A stretch of DNA of 64,000 nucleotides, taken from Desulfitobacterium sp050251735 (GTDB taxonomy: Bacteria > Bacillota > Desulfitobacteriia > Desulfitobacteriales > Desulfitobacteriaceae). Positions within the stretch are counted from its first letter, which is position 1; every line of letters begins with the position of its first letter. Below, one piece after another: positions 8,849-17,620 of this stretch. The notes under the pieces are model-generated. The model was given only the letters and a program-made list of their open reading frames with translations, had not been told where the DNA came from and did not search any database. The position numbers were made by a program, and so were the translations under genes. The stretch spans positions 95,775 to 159,774 of the forward strand of contig JBFWMF010000004.1 in assembly GCA_050251735.1 (NCBI GenBank). The letters run 5' to 3'.

Positions 8849-9856
8849 TTACAAAATAACACTAATCAGTTTATAGAAAAGGAATGATGTGATCGCTGTC
8901 GTTGGAATCGTAACCACCCAGGCTACAAGCATTTGCTGAGCTACACCCCAGCGCACAGCAGAGATCCGTTTAGCGCTCCCCACACCCATAATCGAGCCCG
9001 ATACCACATGAGTCGTGGACACAGGTAAATGTAGCCCGGGGAAAGCTGTAGCAGTCCAGATTACAATTGAAGAAGTCAAGTCTGCCGCAAAGCCATTGAT
9101 CGGCTCTAATTTGAATATCTTACCACCCATAGTCCGAATGATTTTCCATCCACCCGCAGCTGTACCTAAGGCCATCGCTAAAGCACAGGCCATTTTTACC
9201 CATAAGGCCGGATCGAGATTAGATGGGTCTTGCAGACCAGACGCCACAAGGGCCATCGTAATAATACCCATAGACTTTTGTGCGTCATTGGAGCCATGAT
9301 TAAAAGCTAACAGTCCCGCAGAAAGCATTTGCATCTTGCGAAAACCCTGATTGACTTTAGAAGGAGCAAATTTACCAAAAATGAAATAGAGTATCTTCAT
9401 AATAATAAAACCTAGAATAATACCGACAATCGGAGATATAAGTAAAGCAGCAACAATTTTCAGGATACCTTGAACCTGAAGGACATCAAAACCAAGTTTA
9501 GAGACGGCGGCTCCAATCATTCCACCGATAATAGCGTGAGAGGAACTGCTAGGAATGCCAAAATACCAGGTCAATAAGTTCCAAAATATCGCTCCAATCA
9601 AAGCAGCGATAACAATTTCTTGAGTCACAAATTTAGGATTAACAATATCCTTGGCTATCGTTTGAGCCACCCCTGTGCTGACCAACGCACCAGTAAAATT
9701 TAGTATTGCCGCAATAATAACTGCTCGCTTCGGAGTGAGCGCGCGTGTTGAAACACTCGTCGCAATGGCGTTAGCCGTATCATGAAATCCATTGATGTAG
9801 TCAAAAGCCAGTGCGAAAAATACGACGAGAATCAGTAACGCACTGGAACTAATCAT
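8849..9856 (-). CDS. pit: Low-affinity inorganic phosphate transporter (PiT family)
   Basis: Membrane permease of 335 residues with about ten hydrophobic segments and the PiT signature GFHDTANAIATSVSTRAL near residues 23-40, duplicated in the second half as FNHGSNDAQKSMGII near residue 184. It imports phosphate, probably as a metal-phosphate complex, using the cation gradient. It overlaps the DUF47 gene upstream by 8 bases. A PhoP-like direct repeat lies before the operon, suggesting induction under phosphate limitation. Confidence 0.94.
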   Translation of the reverse strand: MISSSALLILVVFFALAFDYINGFHDTANAIATSVSTRALTPKRAVIIAAILNFTGALVSTGVAQTIAKDIVNPKFVTQEIVIAALIGAIFWNLLTWYFGIPSSSSHAIIGGMIGAAVSKLGFDVLQVQGILKIVAALLISPIVGIILGFIIMKILYFIFGKFAPSKVNQGFRKMQMLSAGLLAFNHGSNDAQKSMGIITMALVASGLQDPSNLDPALWVKMACALAMALGTAAGGWKIIRTMGGKIFKLEPINGFAADLTSSIVIWTATAFPGLHLPVSTTHVVSGSIMGVGSAKRISAVRWGVAQQMLVAWVVTIPTTAITSFLFYKLISVIL

Positions 9857-10475
9857 ACTTCAATACAACTCCTTTAAGGAGATCAGCAATTTCCTCACAT
9901 TGATCCAATGTGTTTTCTAGATGTTCAAGAATTTCTTTCCACTTAATAATTTCAATAGCATCTTTTTCTTGTTCAAACATCCGCGCCACTTCTTGACGGT
10001 ATAAGGTATCTCCTACAGCCTCAAGACGATATACTTCTTCAGTTGCAGCAAGAATCTCACTCCGTTTAAAGTGAATGCTATTTAAACAACAGAAGGCTGT
10101 TTTGAGCTGTTCCATAGCTTTGACAATGGTACGGACTATTTCCTGCGCACCCATGGAAGGTTTTTTGGTATGGTAGAGAGACATACGCTCCACTGCTCCT
10201 TGACTTAAATCCACAATATCGTCAAGGTTTTGCGCTAGTGTATAGATATCTTCGCGGTCCAATGGGGTAATAAGGGTTGAATTCAAACGGTCCACAATTT
10301 CTGTGGTTATTTTATCTGCTCGATGCTCTAGATCATGCATCATCTCAGCTTCTTCAGCAGATACAGAATTTTGGCTGATCAACCCCTCGAGTTTCTTTGT
10401 TGTTATACAGGCTAATTCTGCACTCTCCCTAAATAAAGAGTAAAATTTATCTTCTTTTGTAGATAGACCAAACAT
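9849..10475 (-). CDS. DUF47/PhoU-like partner of the phosphate transporter
   Basis: All-helical protein of 208 residues with PhoU-like acidic metal-binding motifs (EEAEMMHDLEHRADKIT, ENTLDQCEEIADLL). DUF47 proteins are encoded next to PiT transporters and are thought to control phosphate uptake, as PhoU does for Pst. The ATG at 10475 follows GGAGG by 7 bases. First gene of a two-gene operon with pit. Confidence 0.9.
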   Translation of the reverse strand: MFGLSTKEDKFYSLFRESAELACITTKKLEGLISQNSVSAEEAEMMHDLEHRADKITTEIVDRLNSTLITPLDREDIYTLAQNLDDIVDLSQGAVERMSLYHTKKPSMGAQEIVRTIVKAMEQLKTAFCCLNSIHFKRSEILAATEEVYRLEAVGDTLYRQEVARMFEQEKDAIEIIKWKEILEHLENTLDQCEEIADLLKGVVLKYD

Positions 10476-10515
10476 TAACTAACCTCCAGTCGCTATTGTA
10501 ACGATATCCTGTTGT

Positions 10516-10558
10516 ATTGTAGCAAATTTTGCAGCCGCTAATGTTAAGTTTATGTTAA
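10516..10558 (-). promoter_or_regulatory. PhoP-like box and -10 element upstream of DUF47-pit
   Basis: On the minus strand two TTAACA repeats (complement of 10553-10558 and 10542-10547) are spaced exactly 11 bp apart. They lie 21 bases ahead of a TACAAT -10-like hexamer (complement of 10516-10521). Tandem TT(A/T)ACA repeats with an 11-bp period are the Bacillus-type PhoP binding pattern. The call is inference from pattern and from the phosphate genes downstream. Confidence 0.5.
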
Positions 10559-10601
10559 GTTTTTAAGCAAAATTTAACAAATTCGTTGGAGGTAATCACT
10601 A

Positions 10602-11984
10602 TTAGTGTGCTTGCTGCAATAGTTCTAATAAGGCCTGTCGAGCGTCAGCAATCATGTAGAGCGAACCGGTTACGCAAAGCATATCTTCCATAGCCAAGCG
10701 CGAAAAGGCCTCCTGCATTGCCTCACGGGGCTCCTCAATGATGGTGACCGGCTTGCCCTTTTCTTCTATTAAATGGGCTAAATACTGCCAATCGCCAGCC
10801 CGAGGTGAATTGGGTTTCGTCACGATAACCTCATCCGCTAATGGTGCGAGGAGATTCACAACCTTCTCTCGTTCTTTATCTCCTAACATACCCATACATA
10901 AAATCAACCGCTGCCGTTGAAAAATCGTTAAAGCTTTCGTCAATGCCTCGGCTCCATCTACATTGTGTGCACCATCTAAAAGAATCTTTGGTTTAAGGGA
11001 AAGCAATTCCAAACGACCTGGCCAGAGAGTCTTATAGAGTCCTTGATAAACATTTTTTCGCTCAAGGCCGACTCCGTATTCTGATTTTAGCACTTCGCAC
11101 ACGGTCACCGCAGTAGCGGCGTTTACTACTTGATGTTCGCCAACTAGACGTATACGCAGTTTACTATACACCCCGCGCAGCCCAACGAGATCAAATTCCT
11201 GTTCTAACTCCCCGCTCCAACGTGTCTCCCAGCTAACATCCTCACCCACCACCCAAAGGGGGGACCCTACAGCCTTGGCTTTTTCGCGGATTACATTTAA
11301 GGCCTCTGGGCGATGCGCCGCAGTTACTGTAATGGCTCCAGCTTTAATAATTCCTGCTTTGACTTGAGCGATCTCTTCATAAGTCTCACCAAGGTAGTTC
11401 ATATGATCCATACCTACATTGGTAATGACGGAAATCAGAGGCTTAACCACATTGGTGGAGTCAATAGCCCCCCCTAGTCCTACCTCGAGAACCACAAAGT
11501 CCACCTTTTGCTCTGCAAAATACTTAAGGGCCATGGCCGTATTGACCTCAAACTCGGTAGGATGCTCTACACCCTGCTGCACAAGATCCTCTAGATGAGG
11601 GCGAAGCATTTGAATCAGCTTGATAACATCTCTTTTCGGAATCATTTCACCATTAATGGTAATCCGCTCACGATAATCGTGAAGATGTGGAGAAGTAAAC
11701 ACTCCTACCCTATATCCGGCGTCTTCAAGGATTGCGGCAATCATCATGCTGGTCGACCCTTTGCCATTGGTTCCGCCGATATGAATAATCTTTAGATGTT
11801 CTTCAGGGTTACCCACCCGCTTTAAAAGTTCCTCAATACGACCGAGGCCAAAGTTCATACCAAATTTCGTAAGATTAACAAGATACTCCTGTGCTTCCTC
11901 ATATTCAAACTCTAAGGAGGACACCTCCTGCGAATTTTCTTGATTTAACTGCTCGCTTAGCTCCGAAGTTTCTTTATCCTTCAC
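10602..11984 (-). CDS. folC: Bifunctional folylpolyglutamate synthase/dihydrofolate synthase
   Basis: Mur-ligase-fold ATPase of 460 residues that adds glutamate to dihydropteroate or folates. Seen: P-loop HIGGTNGKGSTSMMIAAIL at about residues 68-86, SPHLHDYRERITING, and the C-terminal LDGAHNVDGAEAL. The N-terminal 35 residues are an acidic extension not typical of the family. GTG start with GGAGGAG 8 bases upstream. It normally follows valS closely; here 986 bp of repeat DNA separates them. Confidence 0.94.
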   Translation of the reverse strand: MKDKETSELSEQLNQENSQEVSSLEFEYEEAQEYLVNLTKFGMNFGLGRIEELLKRVGNPEEHLKIIHIGGTNGKGSTSMMIAAILEDAGYRVGVFTSPHLHDYRERITINGEMIPKRDVIKLIQMLRPHLEDLVQQGVEHPTEFEVNTAMALKYFAEQKVDFVVLEVGLGGAIDSTNVVKPLISVITNVGMDHMNYLGETYEEIAQVKAGIIKAGAITVTAAHRPEALNVIREKAKAVGSPLWVVGEDVSWETRWSGELEQEFDLVGLRGVYSKLRIRLVGEHQVVNAATAVTVCEVLKSEYGVGLERKNVYQGLYKTLWPGRLELLSLKPKILLDGAHNVDGAEALTKALTIFQRQRLILCMGMLGDKEREKVVNLLAPLADEVIVTKPNSPRAGDWQYLAHLIEEKGKPVTIIEEPREAMQEAFSRLAMEDMLCVTGSLYMIADARQALLELLQQAH

Positions 11985-12188
11985 CTTATGCTCCTCCTTT
12001 GAATATTCGCCTGTGCTGGCCCCCTATGGTTTGCATGCATTGGCACATGGTTATTATGTACAAGTTTACTATGCGATAATTCCCTATCGGTGGCGGTTTT
12101 CCTGCAATTGACGGGGAGAATTTCGCGGGTAAGTAGTAGCTTTGCTTTGCAAGAAGCTGGCTTAGTGCAAACTACGGTCTCCAGTAGT

Positions 12189-12408
12189 CTCCAGGATATT
12201 GATTTGCACCGGTCACTCAGAAAGCTGCGCGCACCCGTTCTAACGCTCAAGCATTTGGCTCCGAAAGGTCCCCCGCTAAATCGGCTCCTGCCTCGTAGCG
12301 GGTTGGAAACGTCCTGTTTCCAACCTTTCTACGCCGAAAGCTTTTCGCAAAGAACGGGTAGCTGCTCGCTTTGAAGTCGTTTCCCTCTTGCAAATCAATA
12401 TCCTTGGG
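12189..12408 (+). repeat. Structured repeat, copy 2
   Basis: Near-perfect terminal pairing: CCAGGATATTGATTTGCA (12191-12208) with TGCAAATCAATATCCTTGG (12389-12407). Inner stem ACCCGTTCT (12233-12241) with AGAACGGGT (12351-12359); stem CCCGCTA (12272-12278) with TAGCGGG (12296-12302); apical hairpin GGTTGGAAAC/GTTTCCAACC (12301-12325). Terminal sequences differ from copies 1 and 3, yet remain self-complementary. Confidence 0.88.
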
Positions 12409-12572
12409 TTTTCTAACGAGACTTTCAGCAGCATTCGGAGAATTCCAGCCCGTTCTGGCCCATTCTTTGTAGGTGGGTAGCTCGAGCTTGATCACTCAGG
12501 TGTGAAAAACTACTTCCAAGCAACCCTCTAAGCAAACCTCAAGATATACGTTACTTCTACCCCGTAATACTA

Positions 12573-12792
12573 CCCAAGGATTTTGACATACAGCAGAGAA
12601 CGGATTTAAGCGAGCAGGATGCCAAACTTCGCGAAAAGATAGCAGCGGAGACGGGTTGGAAACAGGACGTTTCCAACCGGCTAGAGAGCCAAGGATGGCG
12701 ATTTAGCCGGGCACCCGTCGGAGCGAAGAGCTTGAGCGATTAGTTTGGCACCGCGCAGCTTATAAAGTGAACGCGTATGGCAAAATCCTGGA
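12573..12792 (-). repeat. Structured repeat, copy 3 (inverted)
   Basis: Ends CCAAGGATTTTG (12574-12585) and CAAAATCCTGG (12781-12791). The inner stem is TGCCAAACT (12620-12628) with AGTTTGGCA (12732-12740), a wholesale compensatory replacement of the ACCCGTTCT/AGAACGGGT stem of copies 1 and 2. Stem CCGGCTA (12677-12683) pairs with TAGCCGG (12704-12710). The apical hairpin at 12654-12678 is unchanged. Confidence 0.88.
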
Positions 12793-12871
12793 GACTGCTG
12801 CTGGAGGCACCCTGGAGACCGTTGGAGCCAGACCTACTGGAGACAGACTCTTTCAGAGACCCCAAACAAGC

Positions 12872-12907
12872 AAAGCATGCTAATTCCCATTGAAACCAGC
12901 ATGCTTT
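12872..12907 (-). terminator. Terminator after valS
   Basis: 10-bp stem AAAGCATGCT/AGCATGCTTT with a 16-base loop, about 65 bases past the valS stop. The T-run on the minus strand is interrupted (TTTGCTTGTTT), so efficiency is uncertain. Confidence 0.5.
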
Positions 12908-12970
12908 ACCCAAAAACTATTCTACCAAGACCTACCTACAAGCGAACCCAACGAAGCAACCTTGCGAAGC

Positions 12971-15616
12971 TTACGCCTCCTTCAACTCAGCTAAGCGAAC
13001 CTGCAGCGCCCCAATCCGTCCGTTGATTCCTTCGAGCTTCTCCCGCTCCTTGGCCACGACTTGCTCAGGGGCTTTGGCGACAAAGCCTTCGTTATTAAGC
13101 TTTCCGGCCAGACGGCTTTGCTCTTGGAAGGCTTGGGCAATTTCTTTTTCTACGCGGGCGATTTCCTTGTCCAGATCGAGGAGTCCACGTAAGGGGAGGT
13201 AAACCTCAACACCCTCGAGAACTGCACTGGCAGCTTGAGCTGGTTTAACCTCCAGACTCGACACCACATCAACTTGAGAACCACCAGCTAAAAGTCGAAT
13301 GCTATCCTTACCCATTTCCAGAACGCCTAAGGTTTCTTGCTCTGGGGCAACGAGTATAATCTCAGCTTTTTTACCGGGTTGAACATTCATCTCGGCGCGG
13401 ATATTGCGGATGGCTTTGATGACCTCCATAATCTGGTTCATTTGTTTCTCAGCCGAGTTGTCTTGATATCCTTTGACTTGAGGCCAAGCTTGGATCATGA
13501 TGCTTTCCCCAGTGACCGGTAGGTTGTGCCAGATCTCCTCCGTAATGAAGGGCATATAGGGATGTAAGAGCTTCATCGTTCCTTCTAAAACCTCAAGGAG
13601 AATCGACTGGACTGTATGACGTGCTTCCGGATGCTCTTTATCATAGAGTCGACCTTTAGCCAGTTCGATATACCAATCACAGAATTCATTCCAAATAAAC
13701 TCATAGAGAAGACGAGCAGCTTCACCCAGATCAAAGCGATCAAGGGCCGCAGTAACTTCATCGATGGTCTCTTCGTAGCGCGAGAGAATCCAGCGATCTT
13801 CCAGCTTAAGGTCGCCCCGTGGGCCTTCCGCAAAGTCCTGCAGATTTAAGAGCACAAAGCGCGAGGCATTCCAAATCTTATTAGCAAAGTTTCGAGTCGC
13901 CTCCAAGCGCTCAGGATGAAAACGCAGATCATTACCCGGAGTATTGCCGGTAATAAGCATGAACCGCAGGGTATCGGCGCCGTATTGATCGATGATCTCT
14001 AGGGGATCGACACCATTACCCAAGGATTTGCTCATTTTCCTACCCTGAGCATCCAAGACAAGACCATGAATCATAACCTTCTTGAAAGGAACATCCTTCA
14101 TAAATTCCAGACCCATGAAAACCATGCGGGCTACCCAGAAGAAGATGATATCCCGCCCGGTCACAAGTACTGATGTGGGATAGAACTGCTTCAGCTCCGG
14201 GGTATCTTCCGGCCAACCCATGGTTGAGAAGGGCCATAACCCGGAAGAAAACCAAGTGTCCAAGACATCCGGGTCTTGCTTAAGATGTTTGGAACCGCAT
14301 TTTGGGCAAATCTCCGGATCGACCTGCACGCAGATCTCTGCCCCGCAATCTTCACAATACCAGACTGGAATCCGATGACCCCACCACAGCTGACGAGAGA
14401 TGCACCAATCCCGGATATTCTCCAACCAACCTAGATAGATTTTGGCGAAACGATCAGGCACAAATTCCATTAGCCCTTCCTTTACCACTTCCATGGCCGG
14501 CTTAGCTAAGGGAGCCATTTTAACAAACCATTGCTTACTGACCATGGGTTCAACCACTGTGGAGCAACGATAGCATTCTCCTACAGCATGCTGGTGAGCA
14601 TCGACTTTCACCAATACTCCTAGGTCCTCAAGATCCTTGACGATAGCCTTCCTCGCCGCATAGCGCTCCATCCCTTGGTACTTCCCGGCCTCTTCATTCA
14701 TGTTTGCCTCACGGTCCATGACTGAGATAGAGAGCAGATTGTGGCGCAGACCCACTTCAAAGTCATTAGGATCATGAGCCGGGGTAATCTTTACCGCCCC
14801 TGTCCCGAACTCTCGATCCACGTAGTCATCGGCAATGATGGGTATTTCCCGATTCATTAAAGGTAGCAGCACAGTCTTACCGATCAGATGTTGATAACGT
14901 TCATCCTCCGGATGAACAGCAACTGCAGTATCGCCCAGCATGGTTTCCGGACGCGTGGTCGCTACCACTAAAAATTCTTCACTATCTTTTACAGGATAGC
15001 GCAGATGCCAAAGATGCCCTTCGCGATCCATATGCTCAACTTCAATATCGGAGATCGTGGTATGGCAGTGGGGACACCAATTGACGATATAATTGCCACG
15101 GTAAATCAAGCCTTTATTGTAGAGATCTACAAAAACCTTCCGTACGGCTTCGGAGCATCCCTCATCCATCGTAAAGCGTTCCCTCGACCAGTCGCAGGAA
15201 GCACCGAGGCGGCGAAGTTGTCCGGTAATCCTTCCTCCATACTCTCTTTTCCAGTCCCAAACCCGTTCTAGGAACTTGTCTCGACCAAGTTCATGGCGAT
15301 TGGTGCCTTCCTTGGCCAACTGTTCCTCAACTTTGGCTTGGGTGGCAATGCCTGCATGGTCCGTTCCGGGAAGCCATAGGGTATTGTAGCCCTGCATCCT
15401 TTTAAAACGGGTAAGGATATCTTGGATCGTACTATCGATCGCATGTCCTAAATGCAGAGCACCGGTGACATTCGGTGGGGGCATGACGATACTGAAGGGT
15501 TCCTTGGCATTATCTACATCCGCATGAAAATAACCTTTTTCCTCCCAATAGGGATACCATTTCCCTTCAACTTGACTTGGGTCATAGACCTTTTCCATTT
15601 TTAAGTCCTCTGACAT
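12971..15616 (-). CDS. valS: Valyl-tRNA synthetase
   Basis: Class I aminoacyl-tRNA synthetase, 881 residues, charging tRNA-Val in the cytosol. Seen: HIGH-type motif PPPNVTGALHLGHA near residue 45, the CP1 editing domain (TTRPETMLGDTAVAVHP), a C4 zinc-ribbon-like segment (CEDCGAEICVQVDPEICPKCGSKH), KMSKS in GRKMSKSLGNGVDP, and a C-terminal coiled coil (residues about 815-880) characteristic of ValRS. Start set at the ATG at 15616 behind AAAGGAG; the in-frame extension to 15652 enters the T-box terminator. A T-box leader lies immediately upstream. Confidence 0.97.
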   Translation of the reverse strand: MSEDLKMEKVYDPSQVEGKWYPYWEEKGYFHADVDNAKEPFSIVMPPPNVTGALHLGHAIDSTIQDILTRFKRMQGYNTLWLPGTDHAGIATQAKVEEQLAKEGTNRHELGRDKFLERVWDWKREYGGRITGQLRRLGASCDWSRERFTMDEGCSEAVRKVFVDLYNKGLIYRGNYIVNWCPHCHTTISDIEVEHMDREGHLWHLRYPVKDSEEFLVVATTRPETMLGDTAVAVHPEDERYQHLIGKTVLLPLMNREIPIIADDYVDREFGTGAVKITPAHDPNDFEVGLRHNLLSISVMDREANMNEEAGKYQGMERYAARKAIVKDLEDLGVLVKVDAHQHAVGECYRCSTVVEPMVSKQWFVKMAPLAKPAMEVVKEGLMEFVPDRFAKIYLGWLENIRDWCISRQLWWGHRIPVWYCEDCGAEICVQVDPEICPKCGSKHLKQDPDVLDTWFSSGLWPFSTMGWPEDTPELKQFYPTSVLVTGRDIIFFWVARMVFMGLEFMKDVPFKKVMIHGLVLDAQGRKMSKSLGNGVDPLEIIDQYGADTLRFMLITGNTPGNDLRFHPERLEATRNFANKIWNASRFVLLNLQDFAEGPRGDLKLEDRWILSRYEETIDEVTAALDRFDLGEAARLLYEFIWNEFCDWYIELAKGRLYDKEHPEARHTVQSILLEVLEGTMKLLHPYMPFITEEIWHNLPVTGESIMIQAWPQVKGYQDNSAEKQMNQIMEVIKAIRNIRAEMNVQPGKKAEIILVAPEQETLGVLEMGKDSIRLLAGGSQVDVVSSLEVKPAQAASAVLEGVEVYLPLRGLLDLDKEIARVEKEIAQAFQEQSRLAGKLNNEGFVAKAPEQVVAKEREKLEGINGRIGALQVRLAELKEA

Positions 15617-15644
15617 TCGTAATGCTCCTTTCATATATAAAAAA

Positions 15645-15895
15645 TATAACAAAAAAGCCCTTCAGCCACTAAAGGACGAAGGACTCGCGGTACCACCTTT
15701 TTTCAAAGAATTAAAGTCTTTGCACTCTAAAATGCGATAACGAGCAAACCGTCAAGGGCTACCCTATTCGCCCCTGCCCCTCCTGTGCGACCCTAACCTC
15801 CAAACGGGAAAGACTTTCAGCATTTGTCTTCCTCTCTAAGCCGCCGGTTCAGCTATTCCTCACATTCCTTGGGTTTTACTATTAATATTTTTCAT
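15645..15895 (-). ncRNA. T-box leader of valS
   Basis: The minus strand carries the T-box core AGGTGGTACCGCG (complement of 15686-15698). The terminator GTCCTTC/GAAGGGC stem (15657-15684) follows, then a run of T at 15651-15656. The upstream part has stem I-like segments, including an AGAGAG stretch and GCTGAAAGTC. A GTC triplet in the GGGTCGCAC context near 15786 could be the valine specifier, but I did not fold it. Uncharged tRNA-Val would favour the antiterminator and turn valS on. Confidence 0.92.
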
Positions 15896-15959
15896 TATAT
15901 CTTTATATGAGGATAATGTCAAAAGGTGCTCTAAGTTTTATTATGTATTTGACGTATAT

Positions 15960-15986
15960 AGTGTGTTTAGTGTGTTTAGTGTGTTT
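15960..15986 (+). repeat. Three tandem 9-bp units (AGTGTGTTT)
   Basis: Exact triple repeat of AGTGTGTTT in the intergenic region between the valS leader and the chemoreceptor gene. It may simply be slippage-prone DNA near the promoter. Confidence 0.8.
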
Positions 15987-16117
15987 GCTTTTTCCAGTAT
16001 TTAGAAAGAATGTTTTCAAAATCTTCACTCCACAATTGTAAATTCTTATGATACAATATGGAATGGTAATATGTTTAAAGATGTAAATAGAAACAAATCT
16101 TGCCGGGGAGGGTCGGA

Positions 16118-17455
16118 ATGGAACATTTCTTAAACAGAATAAGCGAATTTTTCTTCAAGCACTCTAGGATTGTTCGATGGTGGTTTAATTTATCCGTGTC
16201 GTCAAAGCTGGCATTGGCTTTTGGCATCAATGCCATGATCACCATTTCAGCAGGTGGTATAATCTACTACATGGTTAGGACAGGAGCCGATCTTGAACAG
16301 AACATTGGACTTTATCTTGCATTATTAGTAACCGCTGGTATTATTGTTCTTTTTTACGGTCTTTACATATCCTTCTTAGTTGCAACCCCTCTAAGGCATA
16401 GTGTTATCTTTGCCGAAAAGGTAGCCAAGGGTGACCTCACGGCAACCATTTACAGCATGGGACAAAAAGATGAGCTAGGAACTCTCTGTGCTTCCTTAAA
16501 TGAAATGACCGAGAATTTCCGTTCCTTGGTTGGTGGTATTACTAATAGCGCTGATATTTTTGCCGATTCCACACATGTCTTATCAACCCAATCCAAATCT
16601 ACCACACAATCTGCCCAGCTCGTTTCTTCATCTCTTCAGCAAGTGGCTATCGGGTCACAAACCCAAGCCAATAGTGTGCAAAACATAATGACAAACATCC
16701 AATCCATGGCCCATGGAGTTCGCCAGATTGAAGATCACATCCATTTAGCCGATCAATCCTCCCAACAGTCATTACAACTCGCAGAAGATGGCGATACCGC
16801 CATGAACGTAGTCAATCAGCAGATGGATCATATACATAATTCCGTTGATGGCACGGCAGTGATTATTGCCGCCCTAGGCGAAAAATCCACTGTTATCGGT
16901 TCGATTGTAGAAACCATTAAGGCCATTTCTGATCAAACCAATCTCTTAGCCTTAAATGCAGCTATCGAGGCTGCCCGGGCTGGAGAACATGGACGGGGCT
17001 TTAGCGTGGTTGCTGAAGAAGTTCGTAAACTTGCTGAACAATCTACTCTCTCAAGCGCTCAGATCGAGACTATTATCTTCGATATTAAAAACAGCCTAGA
17101 TGAAGCTATCGCCAGTATGGATTCCGAAAAAGGTGTTGTTCAAAGCGGGGCTAAGGCTATCCATAATGCTCAAGAAGCATTTACCCGGATCAAAGAAAGC
17201 ACGCAAACACTTAGCCAGCAAATTCAAAAGATCTCTTCCTTATCCCGCGGGATAACTCAAAGTTCCGACATCATTGCTCATGAAGTGACCCAGGTCTCCG
17301 CTGTCTGTCAAGAAACAACCGCTCAGACTGAGGAGGTCGCTAGCAGTAGCTCTGAGCAAATGCTTGCCATGCAAGAGATTCATTCCTCTGCACAAGAGCT
17401 ATCTGATACAGCCATGGACCTCCAACAGGCAGCTCGTAAGTTTAGATTGAACTAA
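16118..17455 (+). CDS. Methyl-accepting chemotaxis protein without a large sensor domain
   Basis: Chemoreceptor of 445 residues. Two membrane spans (about residues 30-52 and 62-88) are separated by only some ten residues, so there is almost no extracellular sensor. HAMP follows (VATPLRHSV...), then the cytoplasmic signalling domain with the hairpin-tip motif SDQTNLLALNAAIEAARAGEHGRGFSVVAEEVRKLAEQS. It passes a signal to CheA/CheW, possibly by sensing membrane state or energy. The ATG at 16118 has GGGGAGGG just upstream; a TTG 18 bases earlier lacks one. Followed by a strong terminator. Confidence 0.92.
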   Translation: MEHFLNRISEFFFKHSRIVRWWFNLSVSSKLALAFGINAMITISAGGIIYYMVRTGADLEQNIGLYLALLVTAGIIVLFYGLYISFLVATPLRHSVIFAEKVAKGDLTATIYSMGQKDELGTLCASLNEMTENFRSLVGGITNSADIFADSTHVLSTQSKSTTQSAQLVSSSLQQVAIGSQTQANSVQNIMTNIQSMAHGVRQIEDHIHLADQSSQQSLQLAEDGDTAMNVVNQQMDHIHNSVDGTAVIIAALGEKSTVIGSIVETIKAISDQTNLLALNAAIEAARAGEHGRGFSVVAEEVRKLAEQSTLSSAQIETIIFDIKNSLDEAIASMDSEKGVVQSGAKAIHNAQEAFTRIKESTQTLSQQIQKISSLSRGITQSSDIIAHEVTQVSAVCQETTAQTEEVASSSSEQMLAMQEIHSSAQELSDTAMDLQQAARKFRLN

Positions 17456-17475
17456 TATAATTGATTACATTTATT

Positions 17476-17510
17476 AAGCAGATACTGATGAACTAAGTCA
17501 GTATCTGCTT
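17476..17510 (+). terminator. Rho-independent terminator after the chemoreceptor
   Basis: 13-bp stem AAGCAGATACTGA/TCAGTATCTGCTT with a 9-base loop, followed by TTTATT, 20 bases past the stop. Confidence 0.93.
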
Positions 17511-17620
17511 TTTATTGCACTTTGAGACTTCACTTGTGCTTTTGGTCTTCGTTTTCGGGCCCTCGTTTTTGACCTCAATTTTTATCTTCACTTCAACTTT
17601 CCTTCTCTTTTCCCTTCACT

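Larger units (their letters stand above)
11985..12970. other. 1-kb repeat-filled gap between valS and folC
   Basis: It holds two facing copies of the structured repeat (12189-12408 and 12573-12792), a valS terminator at 12872-12907, and a run of TGGAGAC/TGGAGGC-type short repeats at about 12785-12845. No convincing gene. The open frames at 12090-12374 and 12247-12495 are read-throughs of the repeat. Confidence 0.75.
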
